From a bacterium (lineage in GTDB: Bacteria > Patescibacteriota > UBA1384 > XYA2-FULL-43-10 > 1-14-0-10-43-13): a stretch of DNA of 9,800 nucleotides. The notes below the pieces were generated by a model. It ran no database searches. It saw nothing but the letters and a program-made list of their open reading frames with translations, and was not told the origin of the DNA. Both the position numbers and the translations under genes were made by a program. Shown in pieces: positions 4,834 to 9,800 of the stretch (the first letter of the stretch is position 1; each line of letters opens with the position of its first letter). The DNA lies in contig JAUSKR010000011.1 of NCBI GenBank assembly GCA_030649445.1, positions 1 through 9,800 of the forward strand, written 5' to 3'.

Positions 4834-6659
4834 TGGATATTCGCAACGTTGCCATCATTGCCCACGTCGACCACGGCAAGACAACTCTTGTTGATGGACT
4901 GCTGAAACAATCGCAAACTTTCCGCCAAAACGAAGCGGCCATGTCCCAAGACCTGATTATGGACTCCAACGATCAGGAAAAGGAACGCGGCATTACCATT
5001 CTCGCCAAGAATACGGCCATCAACTATAAGGGTGCCAAAATAAATATTATTGACACACCTGGTCACGCCGATTTCGGCGGTGAGGTCGAGAGAACACTAT
5101 CAATGGCTGACGGCGCTATTTTGTTGATCGATGCTCAGGAAGGCCCGATGCCCCAGACCAAATTTGTCTTGAAAAAAGCTTTTGGCTTGGGCTTGAAAAT
5201 AATTGTCGTTATCAACAAAATCGACAAGATCAATGCTGACATTCCCAAAACGATCGATAAAACTTATGATCTCTTTCTGGAATTGGCAACTGAAGACGTT
5301 CAGCTTGAATTTCCAATTTATTATGCCGTCGGCCGCAACGGCAAAGCCTGGGATGAACTGCCAGTCGACGAAAATGTCGGGGCTGATCTCTCCCCTATTC
5401 TCGACGGAATCATCGAACATATTCCAGCACCTGAAAAGAATGACGAGGCACCATTCCAAATGCTTATTTCAGCCCTTGATTATGACAGTTTCATCGGTAA
5501 ACATGCCATCGGCAAAATCAAAAATGGCATCGTCAAGACCGGTCTGCCGGCCGTTTTGGTCAATGAATCCGGCATCATCGAATCCGGCAAAATTGAAAAA
5601 ATCTTTGTTAATCTTGGTTTGAAAAAAGTTGAGGTTGCTGAGGCCGCCTCCGGTGATATTGTTTCGATTGCTGGACTGAAAAAAGTTTCCATCGGCGATA
5701 CAATGGCTGATCCGGCTGATCCAATCCCTCTGCCAGCCATCGCTATCGAGGAGCCAACTCTAAGCATCTCAGTCTATGCCAACACTTCGCCCTTTGCCGG
5801 ACGCGAAGGCAAGTTTGTGACCGCCCGCCATCTCCACGACCGCATCGTCAAGGAACTTGAAACAAATGTCTCGATGAAATTAGCCAGCGGCGAAAGTGGT
5901 GATTTTATCCTCTCTGGCCGGGGTGAACTTCATCTTTCTGTCTTTATCGAAACCCTTCGGCGCGAGGGCTATGAACTCCAAGTCGGCAAACCGAAAGTTA
6001 TTACTAAAACTATTGATGGTGAGCTATCTGAGCCGATCGAGGAATTAACTATCGATGTTGCCGCCGATTCGGCCAGTAATGTCATCGCTGAATTAAATAA
6101 GCGTCGTGGTATTTTGATGCATCAAGAAGAAAACCCTGACGGCACGATCCGCTTGGTTTTCCAAATCACCACCAGAGGCACATTAGGATTGCGCAACGTT
6201 TTGCTGACCGTTTCAAAAGGCACAGCCATAATGAACTCCATCTTTTTGCGTTTCGATAAAGTCGGCAGTGTAATTCCGAAATTGCGCAACGGCGTCCTGA
6301 TTGCTTTTTCCGCCGGCAAAGCCGTTTCTTTTGGCTTGAATATCGCCCAGCAACGAGGTAGTACCTTCACCCCGCCAAATACCGATGTCTACGCCGGCAT
6401 GATCGTCGGTCTGAATCAACGGGAGGACGATCTTGAGATCAATGTCACTAAAGAAAAACAGCTGACCAATATGCGGGCTTCAAGCGCTGACATGATCACG
6501 ACCCTGACACCGCCAATTATTTTTTCGCTCGAACAGTGCATCGACTTTCTCGAAGACGACGAGCTCCTTGAAGTCACACCGCAAAACCTCCGCCTACGCA
6601 AAAAAATCCTCGACCCGGCTCTCCGGCTCAAAGCCCGAAAATCAAAAGTAATTGCTTAA
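4833..6659 (+). CDS. typA: TypA/BipA ribosome-associated translational GTPase
   Basis: At 608 aa the protein has the usual family length. The GTPase motifs are G1 AHVDHGKT (10-17), switch RGITI (52-56), G3 DTPGH (74-78), G4 NKID (128-131), and a G5 region YAVGRNG (164-170) that departs from the more common SA form. EF-G-like beta-barrel and alpha/beta domains follow, then the family-specific C-terminal domain (RGTLGLRNVLLTVSKGTA near 450, and the closing NLRLRKKIL). BipA binds the 70S ribosome at the EF-G site and supports 50S assembly, especially in the cold and under stress. The ATG at 4833-4835 is embedded in the helicase stop (TAATG) without a separate strong SD, so it depends on upstream translation. 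No terminator is obvious after it. Confidence 0.96.
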   Translation: MDIRNVAIIAHVDHGKTTLVDGLLKQSQTFRQNEAAMSQDLIMDSNDQEKERGITILAKNTAINYKGAKINIIDTPGHADFGGEVERTLSMADGAILLIDAQEGPMPQTKFVLKKAFGLGLKIIVVINKIDKINADIPKTIDKTYDLFLELATEDVQLEFPIYYAVGRNGKAWDELPVDENVGADLSPILDGIIEHIPAPEKNDEAPFQMLISALDYDSFIGKHAIGKIKNGIVKTGLPAVLVNESGIIESGKIEKIFVNLGLKKVEVAEAASGDIVSIAGLKKVSIGDTMADPADPIPLPAIAIEEPTLSISVYANTSPFAGREGKFVTARHLHDRIVKELETNVSMKLASGESGDFILSGRGELHLSVFIETLRREGYELQVGKPKVITKTIDGELSEPIEELTIDVAADSASNVIAELNKRRGILMHQEENPDGTIRLVFQITTRGTLGLRNVLLTVSKGTAIMNSIFLRFDKVGSVIPKLRNGVLIAFSAGKAVSFGLNIAQQRGSTFTPPNTDVYAGMIVGLNQREDDLEINVTKEKQLTNMRASSADMITTLTPPIIFSLEQCIDFLEDDELLEVTPQNLRLRKKILDPALRLKARKSKVIA

Positions 6660-6691
6660 TTAGATCAGTCGCTCAAGCCGTTCCAAGTTAT

Positions 6692-6721
6692 TTATCAGCA
6701 AACTATGCTATTATATATAAT
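6692..6721 (+). promoter_or_regulatory. Possible promoter of the 57-aa membrane protein gene
   Basis: TTATCA (6692-6697), 18 bp and TATAAT (6716-6721) lie upstream of the small gene, with a second overlapping TATAAT at 6721-6726. The segment is an alternating T/A run, so the exact -10 is ambiguous and the -35 is weak. Confidence 0.4.
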
Positions 6722-6747
6722 ATAATAGTAATTGTAGGGAGAATGAA

Positions 6748-6921
6748 ATGGACGACTCAGATAACTCAGGTGGCTATGGCAAAAGATCGGTCTGGAGCTG
6801 GATCGGTATATATGTGGTCGTGGCGATAATTGCGTATGGCGCAATCTACCTGATCTACAAAAAAATAAACGCTAATAACGCATCGGATTCCGGCTCGACA
6901 CAGTCAACGAGTCTCTACTGA
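6748..6921 (+). CDS. 57-aa single-helix membrane protein
   Basis: ATG at 6748 is preceded by AGGGAGA five bases upstream. The product has a polar, Gly-rich N-terminus (MDDSDNSGGYGKRSVWSW), one transmembrane helix at about 16-40 (VWSWIGIYVVVAIIAYGAIYLIY), a KK stop-transfer signal and a short Ser/Asn-rich tail. Positive charges at both helix ends make the topology unclear. The YGKR-xW-xW start and aromatic helix remind me of small conserved membrane proteins common in Patescibacteria; that is recollection and not a search result. A second ATG at 6743 in another frame closes after 27 codons and is rejected. The gene stands alone between typA and a bidirectional terminator. Confidence 0.7.
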   Translation: MDDSDNSGGYGKRSVWSWIGIYVVVAIIAYGAIYLIYKKINANNASDSGSTQSTSLY

Positions 6922-6936
6922 ATTAACTTTTAGATC

Positions 6937-6966
6937 AAAAATATTCCACTTCAGTGGAATATTTTT
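6937..6966. terminator. Bidirectional terminator between the 57-aa gene and tRNA-Trp
   Basis: A perfect 14-bp inverted repeat (6937-6950 with 6953-6966) surrounds a TC loop. The core ATATTCCACT/AGTGGAATAT is flanked by A4 on one side and T5 on the other, so it can end the small gene on the + strand and the rpmG/tRNA-Trp transcript on the minus strand. Its edge touches the first base of the tRNA-Trp CCA end. Confidence 0.85.
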
Positions 6967-7039
6967 GGCAGGGGCTAGAGGAGTCGGACCTCTGACTCGG
7001 GTTTTGGAGACCCACATTATACCGCTTAACTAAGCCCCT
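6966..7039 (-). tRNA. tRNA-Trp (anticodon CCA)
   Basis: The 74-nt cloverleaf has acceptor AGGGGCT/AGCCCCT (7 bp), D arm GTTA/TAAT, anticodon stem TGGGT/ACCCG with loop CTCCAAA (anticodon CCA), and T arm AGAGG/CCTCT with loop TCCGACT. The discriminator is G, and CCA is encoded at 6968-6966. It is the last gene of the minus-strand run and follows rpmG. Having only the CCA anticodon (for UGG) fits a genome in which UGA is stop. Confidence 0.93.
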
Positions 7040-7042
7040 ATG

Positions 7043-7145
7043 TGCGCCAAAGGCGCAAGTTTTCAATGATCAATTGTCAATTATCAATTAATGAAAATTG
7101 GAAAATGATAAATTAACAAAGTAATTTCGAAGAAATTACTTTGTT
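7043..7145. repeat. Intergenic hairpins and AT-rich repeats between rpmG and tRNA-Trp
   Basis: TGCGCC AAA GGCGCA (7043-7057) is a short GC hairpin 3 bases upstream of the tRNA-Trp 5' end. Positions 7065-7085 hold an imperfect tandem of ATCAATT-like words. AACAAAGTAATTTC at 7115-7128 is perfectly mirrored at 7132-7145, forming a 14-bp stem that includes the rpmG stop codon and could act as a 3' barrier to transcription or decay. It shares both ends with the arm of the leader hairpin at 3386: AAAGTAA and TTTCGA, minus seven central bases. Confidence 0.6.
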
Positions 7146-7303
7146 TCTTTATGCAAAGTGCGTACCTTGCAGACATTGCAATATTTCAAAAGTTCAATCC
7201 GTTTGATAACGTCTTGACCTTTCAATCTTTTGTCAGTGTGATAACCTCTGGTTTTGCATTTTTCACATTCCAGGGTGACCAGTTTTCGTGCATCTTTCGC
7301 CAT
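7136..7303 (-). CDS. rpmG: Ribosomal protein L33 (bL33)
   Basis: A 55-aa frame runs from ATG at 7303 to TAA at 7138-7136, with AAGGA five bases upstream. The sequence begins MAKDARKLVTLECEKCKTRGY and ends KYCNVCKVRTLHKETK. C13-x2-C16 and C42-x2-C45 form the zinc ribbon of the C+ type of L33, and the HKE-K end is typical. The protein sits on the 50S subunit near the E site. It lies between tRNA-Thr(TGT) and tRNA-Trp, the usual bacterial rpmG-trpT order. The retained four cysteines imply zinc dependence; no cysteine-free paralogue is seen here. Confidence 0.93.
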   Translation of the reverse strand: MAKDARKLVTLECEKCKTRGYHTDKRLKGQDVIKRIELLKYCNVCKVRTLHKETK

Positions 7304-7314
7304 AAAATTCCTTC

Positions 7315-7344
7315 GTTGAATATTGATTATTGGATGTTGAATAT
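7315..7344 (-). repeat. 9-bp direct repeat upstream of rpmG
   Basis: GTTGAATAT occurs at 7315-7323 and 7336-7344, with a 21-bp period, about two helical turns. It sits between tRNA-Thr(TGT) and the rpmG SD. It could be an operator or just AT-rich intergenic filler; no promoter hexamers are evident here. Confidence 0.3.
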
Positions 7345-7352
7345 TTCTAAGC

Positions 7353-7427
7353 TGGAGCCGATAGTCGGATTTGGACCGACGACCTTCGCTTTACAAAAGC
7401 GCTGCTCTACCACTGAGCTATATCGGC
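7353..7427 (-). tRNA. tRNA-Thr (anticodon TGT)
   Basis: The 75-nt cloverleaf has acceptor GCCGATA/TATCGGC, D arm GCTC/GAGC, anticodon stem GCGCT/AGCGA with an unpaired G27-A43, loop TTTGTAA (anticodon TGT, reading ACA and probably other ACN codons), and T arm GTCGG/CCGAC with loop TCCAAAT. The discriminator is T and CCA is encoded (7355-7353). It is probably co-transcribed with tRNA-Tyr and rpmG. Confidence 0.93.
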
Positions 7428-7442
7428 TTAATCGTGGCCGTG

Positions 7443-7473
7443 CCATCCGTAGCCCCAACGGGGCGAAGGATGG
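7443..7473. repeat. GTAG-containing palindrome fused to the tRNA-Tyr 3' end
   Basis: CCATCC (7443-7448) pairs with GGATGG (7468-7473), and the inner GCCCC (7452-7456) pairs with GGGGC (7460-7464) around an AAC loop. The internal loop is GTA/GAA, and GTAG is at 7449-7452. The right arm includes the encoded CCA of tRNA-Tyr, so in the precursor the tRNA 3' end can be tied up in this hairpin. It resembles a REP of a different family from the 1.5-2.5 kb array. Confidence 0.6.
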
Positions 7474-7556
7474 TGCCGGGTGAGAGATTTGCACTCCCGA
7501 AACCCGAAGGTGCGTGATTTACAGTCACGAGCGATTGACTACTCCGCCAACCCGGC
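7471..7556 (-). tRNA. tRNA-Tyr (anticodon GTA)
   Basis: The 86-nt class II tRNA has a long variable arm, acceptor GCCGGGT/ACCCGGC, anticodon stem CGTGA/TCACG with loop CTGTAAA (anticodon GTA), and T arm GGGAG/CTCTC with loop TGCAAAT. The discriminator is A and CCA is encoded (7473-7471). It has its own promoter at 7571-7599. Confidence 0.93.
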
Positions 7557-7570
7557 ATATTATCCAATGA

Positions 7571-7599
7571 ATTATATCCTAAAATGGTGGATTATTCAA
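7571..7599 (-). promoter_or_regulatory. Promoter before tRNA-Tyr
   Basis: TTGAAT (7599-7594), 17 bp and TATAAT (7576-7571) lie on the minus strand, with predicted initiation near 7564, eight bases before tRNA-Tyr. It directly follows the T6 run (7606-7601) after tRNA-Thr(GGT), so Tyr-Thr-rpmG-Trp may form a separate transcription unit. Confidence 0.7.
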
Positions 7600-7606
7600 T
7601 AAAAAA

Positions 7607-7682
7607 TGGAGCCGTTGACCGGAGTTGAACCGGTGACCTACTCCTTACCATGGAGTTGCTCTACCAACTGAGCTACAACGGC
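7607..7682 (-). tRNA. tRNA-Thr (anticodon GGT)
   Basis: The 76-nt cloverleaf has acceptor GCCGTTG/CAACGGC, D arm GCTC/GAGC, anticodon stem ACTCC/GGAGT with loop ATGGTAA (anticodon GGT, reading ACC/ACU), and T arm ACCGG/CCGGT with loop TTCAACT. The discriminator is T and CCA is encoded (7609-7607). A T6 run (7606-7601) follows immediately and may end some transcripts. Confidence 0.95.
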
Positions 7683-7707
7683 ACCAAAATCAAAAAACAA
7701 CACAAAA

Positions 7708-7736
7708 ACTATATCAAAAGCAGTAATTTAATTCAA
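7708..7736 (-). promoter_or_regulatory. Promoter of the tRNA cluster
   Basis: TTGAAT (7736-7731), 17 bp and TATAGT (7713-7708) predict a start near 7701, about 19 bases before tRNA-Thr(GGT). The -35 is identical to that of the tRNA-Tyr promoter. Confidence 0.75.
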
Positions 7737-7753
7737 TGAATGAATGAATGAAT
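7735..7753. repeat. AATG tetranucleotide microsatellite
   Basis: Four copies of AATG plus AAT lie end to end and overlap the upstream edge of the -35 box of the tRNA promoter. Slippage here would change the sequence just upstream of that promoter. Confidence 0.9.
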
Positions 7754-7792
7754 CCAAAATCAAGTCCGGGATGACAGCAAAGAACGCTGTCA
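7754..7792 (-). repeat. Hairpin and REP-like remnant after the TPR gene
   Basis: TGACAGC (7772-7778) and GCTGTCA (7786-7792) form a 7-bp stem with a 7-base loop, starting at the TGA stop of the TPR gene on the minus strand. It continues into TCCCGGACTTGAT, which resembles one half of the CCCGGACTTGATCCGGG palindromes common in bacterial intergenic repeats, with the second half lost. No T-run follows, so it is a weak terminator candidate. Confidence 0.45.
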
Positions 7793-8527
7793 ATTTGGCT
7801 TAGATCGGGTGAAAACCGTGTGGCTTTTCTGTTTTTCTTCCGCCTCCGAGGCCAGATCACGATATTCTTTATTATCCATATCCATACTCGTCGCCCGCTT
7901 GAACGCTTTGGCCGCTTTGGCATATTGGCGGATCTCCATATAGGCCTTACCGAGTAAGGCGTACCAGTCGGGATGGTTTTTATCAAGAGCAACACTTTTG
8001 ACCAGCAATTCAGTCGCTTCAGTATGGTTTTCTTCTCGCAACTCGATAGTCCCCAGGCCAAAATAAGCTTCGGCAAAATCGGGATTGCATTTCAACGCCG
8101 CCCGATAAGCTTCTTCGGCTTCACTAAACTGTCCCCGGCTTGAAGCGATATTACCGATCAAAGCATATGCCTTAGCACATTTTTTATTCTTCGAAATCGC
8201 TTCAACAGCTTTGTCTTCGGCTCCTCTCAGATCGCCCTCGGAATGGAGTCTGTCCGCCTGAACTAAAATCCTGGCCAGTTCCGGGTCTTCATCAAAGCTT
8301 ACCGCCGCATCTTCGAGCTCTTTTGGTGATATTACTCCGTCTTGATCCCGAGCAATTTCCTCAGCAATTTCACGACTAATATTTTTACCTTTAAATTTAA
8401 ATTTACCGATAAACTGAGACAGCGATTCCTTGCTAATCGGAAATTTAAGCATTTTGGCGTCAGGGTAATGTTTCAAAAGCAAAAAGAGTGCTCCAGCCAA
8501 ACACAAGATGATGATAACTTCTAACAA
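7790..8527 (-). CDS. Membrane-anchored TPR-repeat protein
   Basis: The product has 245 aa. Residues 2-19 form a transmembrane helix (LEVIIILCLAGALFLLLK). A charged linker (20-80) follows, then about four tetratricopeptide repeats at roughly 84-219, recognisable by W/Y-A-L-(L/I)-G and A-x3-Y/F-x-x-A patterns; the basic tail is about 25 residues. TPRs bind protein partners, so this is probably a membrane scaffold; no enzyme domain is seen. The start is TTG at 8527, chosen because GGAGGT lies just upstream and the next candidates would remove the helix. It overlaps the end of ricT by 7 bases, so translation is coupled. Its partner is unknown; the operon with ricT and holB is the only clue. Confidence 0.85.
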   Translation of the reverse strand: MLEVIIILCLAGALFLLLKHYPDAKMLKFPISKESLSQFIGKFKFKGKNISREIAEEIARDQDGVISPKELEDAAVSFDEDPELARILVQADRLHSEGDLRGAEDKAVEAISKNKKCAKAYALIGNIASSRGQFSEAEEAYRAALKCNPDFAEAYFGLGTIELREENHTEATELLVKSVALDKNHPDWYALLGKAYMEIRQYAKAAKAFKRATSMDMDNKEYRDLASEAEEKQKSHTVFTRSKPN

Positions 8528-9321
8528 TCTACCTCCAAATATGTTCTATCTTCTAATACGACTGTGACCTTATTCTCTATTATATTTTGATTCTTGACAA
8601 TCCCCTTGCCTTTCGAAGTTGAAAATTGACTACCGATCGGCGGCATTTTGGCTTTACGCTCACGGTAAAAATCAAGTTCATAGCGCAGACAACACATCAA
8701 TTTTCCACAGCAACCAATGACACGGTTACTTCCCATTTGGCCTAAATTTTGATCAGCCGCCATTTCAGAGGTGACACATTCGAGATCGCCTTTTAGAAAC
8801 CGCTTGCAACAAAATTCTTCGCCGCAACGGCCGATGCCACCGGCACAACGAGCCCGATCACGCGCTCCGACTTGTTGGAGACGGATCAATTTCTGAAATT
8901 TGGCCGCCAGTTCGGACACTACCGAACGAAAATCAACTCGACTAGGAGCGATAAAATAAAAAGTTAATTTCTTACCATCGAAAGACAGGTCAGCGCTCAA
9001 GAGTTCCATCGGCAAAGAATGTTTCTCGATGATTTCCTGACATTTTGGCAGATCCGCTGTCGCCTCGACCTTTCTTTCCTCATCGATAGCTAGATCTCTC
9101 TCACCTAGACGGCGGATCAAAACCACATGATCAAGATTTTTGTCGCTTGTGTTCGCTTCCTTAAGTTCCTCTTCGGAAATAACAGTGGCGATTTCCTGAC
9201 AAGTTTCATTCTCGAAAATAACAAGATCGAGAGCATTGATCTCAAGATTACCGCAATCAAAATTATATATTTTATGATCGCTTCTGGCTTTCAAGTAATA
9301 TTTTTTATTCTTTTTTTCCAT
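8521..9321 (-). CDS. ricT: RicT/YaaT, PSP1-domain iron-sulfur regulatory protein
   Basis: The 266-aa protein has the RicT signature: ERDLAID near 74, LLSADLSFDGKKLTFYF near 108-123, RVDFR at 128-132, and VGARDRARCAGGIGRCGEEFCC. Cysteines at 159, 166, 171, 172, 182, 204, 205, 210 and 211 match the region that holds Fe-S clusters in Bacillus. There, RicT with RicA and RicF binds RNase Y and directs mRNA maturation; neither partner is in this window, so the role here is inferred. ATG at 9321 has AGGG upstream. It follows holB by 29 bases, the same holB-yaaT adjacency as in Bacillus, and its last codons overlap the start of the TPR gene. Confidence 0.92.
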   Translation of the reverse strand: MEKKNKKYYLKARSDHKIYNFDCGNLEINALDLVIFENETCQEIATVISEEELKEANTSDKNLDHVVLIRRLGERDLAIDEERKVEATADLPKCQEIIEKHSLPMELLSADLSFDGKKLTFYFIAPSRVDFRSVVSELAAKFQKLIRLQQVGARDRARCAGGIGRCGEEFCCKRFLKGDLECVTSEMAADQNLGQMGSNRVIGCCGKLMCCLRYELDFYRERKAKMPPIGSQFSTSKGKGIVKNQNIIENKVTVVLEDRTYLEVDC

Positions 9322-9334
9322 TATTTCCCTATAC

Positions 9335-9362
9335 TTTTAACTTTTAACCTTCAACTTTTAAC
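9335..9362. repeat. Heptamer tandem repeat at the holB-ricT junction
   Basis: Four adjacent 7-mers (TTTTAAC, TTTTAAC, CTTCAAC, TTTTAAC on the + strand) span the end of holB. The variant third unit supplies the holB TGA stop at 9353-9351. It is probably slippage-derived filler. Confidence 0.8.
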
Positions 9363-9800
9363 TAACTGGGTCTGTCTTGCTTTTAAGACCAAGTTCTCCA
9401 GTACTAATCTCGGATTCACATTGCTTTTAATTCTTTTTTGCGCAGTAATAATATTCTCGGCCAATTTTTCCATCACCGGATCAATATTTTCGATCATCTC
9501 CATCCGTGTATTGTACAATAATTCATCCAGAAACTTTTCTGTTTCGTTATTTTTGACAGTGTTTTCAATCATTTTAAATGCACCGGCCAGATTATCCGTC
9601 AAAACACTTTCGTATGAAAAAGTATGATTTTCAGCTTTTTCTTCACTGCTTGACTTATAAATCCGGCAACGTGACTTGATTGTCGCCAAAATTTTTTCAT
9701 TGGACGATGTTAGTATCAGGATAACGTTTTGCGGCGGTTCCTCTAGAACCTTGAGAAGTATGTTGGCCGAAGATGGATTTAGTCGTTCACATCTCTCAAT
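9351..9800 (-). CDS. holB: DNA polymerase III delta' subunit, C-terminal part (5' end beyond window)
   Basis: An open frame of 149 codons enters from the right edge and ends at TGA 9353-9351. It opens with ERCERLNPSSANILLKVLEEPP, then NVILILTSSN (sensor 1) and TIKSRCR, the SRC motif shared by delta' and DnaX clamp-loader ATPases. It lacks the Walker A part, which lies outside the window. The remaining about 110 residues are a variable helical collar domain. Delta' helps the clamp loader open the sliding clamp. It is the first visible gene of a holB-ricT-TPR operon. The NPSSANILLKVLEEPP spelling and ricT neighbour favour holB over dnaX. Confidence 0.9.
   Translation of the reverse strand: MERCERLNPSSANILLKVLEEPPQNVILILTSSNEKILATIKSRCRIYKSSSEEKAENHTFSYESVLTDNLAGAFKMIENTVKNNETEKFLDELLYNTRMEMIENIDPVMEKLAENIITAQKRIKSNVNPRLVLENLVLKARQTQLVKS

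Noticed and set aside
6748..6921. The 57-aa protein as SecE beside tRNA-Trp
   Set aside because: It is on the opposite strand, separated by a terminator, and its polar N-terminus and sequence do not show the SecE pattern.
7151..7483. Plus-strand 110-codon frame
   Set aside because: It is antisense to rpmG and tRNA-Thr and has no SD or recognisable protein.
9127..9627. Plus-strand hydrophobic 166-codon frame
   Set aside because: It lies antisense across ricT and holB; its hydrophobicity comes from the reverse complement of charged codons, and no SD is present.

Overview
The window looks like chromosomal DNA of an uncultivated, moderately AT-rich bacterium with the standard genetic code (TGA and TAG are both used as stops). 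The compact DEAD-box helicase with a Ser/Arg-rich N-terminus and no C-terminal tail, the tiny one-helix membrane protein and the short intergenic gaps fit a Patescibacteria/CPR-type genome. That placement is an inference from style and not proved. Of the listed genes, housekeeping genes fill 3.5-9.8 kb and an accessory stretch fills 0-3.4 kb.

Left region (1-3385). A truncated minus-strand gene for a membrane-anchored, cysteine-rich extracytoplasmic protein (657 to the edge) has a strong promoter and a leader with competing hairpins. Next comes a sharply GC-rich cassette (about 826-1500) with its own promoter, a lipoprotein gene and a perfect 12-bp-stem terminator, unlike anything else here. 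Then follows a regular array (56-57 bp period) of 47-bp palindromic units (GTAG, hairpin, hairpin, CTAC). One unit is split exactly between its two hairpins by a Y1/HUH transposase gene carrying an amber stop, so the repeats look like the joined ends of that transposon. A second, intact REP-associated transposase with different 17-bp inverted repeats lies beside it.

Middle region (3319-6921). A DEAD-box RNA helicase with a strongly structured 5' leader overlaps by one base (TAATG) with the ribosome-associated GTPase TypA/BipA, which suggests a ribosome-assembly or cold-stress operon. A promoter and a 57-aa one-helix membrane protein follow, closed by a bidirectional terminator.

Right region (minus strand, 6966-9800). 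Reading leftwards: the end of holB (clamp-loader delta'), ricT (Fe-S PSP1 protein), a membrane TPR protein translationally coupled to ricT, then tRNA-Thr(GGT), tRNA-Tyr(GTA), tRNA-Thr(TGT), rpmG (L33) and tRNA-Trp(CCA). All four tRNAs encode CCA. The Thr-Tyr-Thr / rpmG / Trp order recalls the widespread tRNA-tuf-rpmG-trpT-secE neighbourhood, but secE-nusG does not follow. Two tRNA promoters share the form TTGAAT-17-TATA(A/G)T.

I found no CRISPR array, toxin-antitoxin pair, restriction system or clear defence island. The most notable system is the REP/transposon array at 1.5-3.3 kb.
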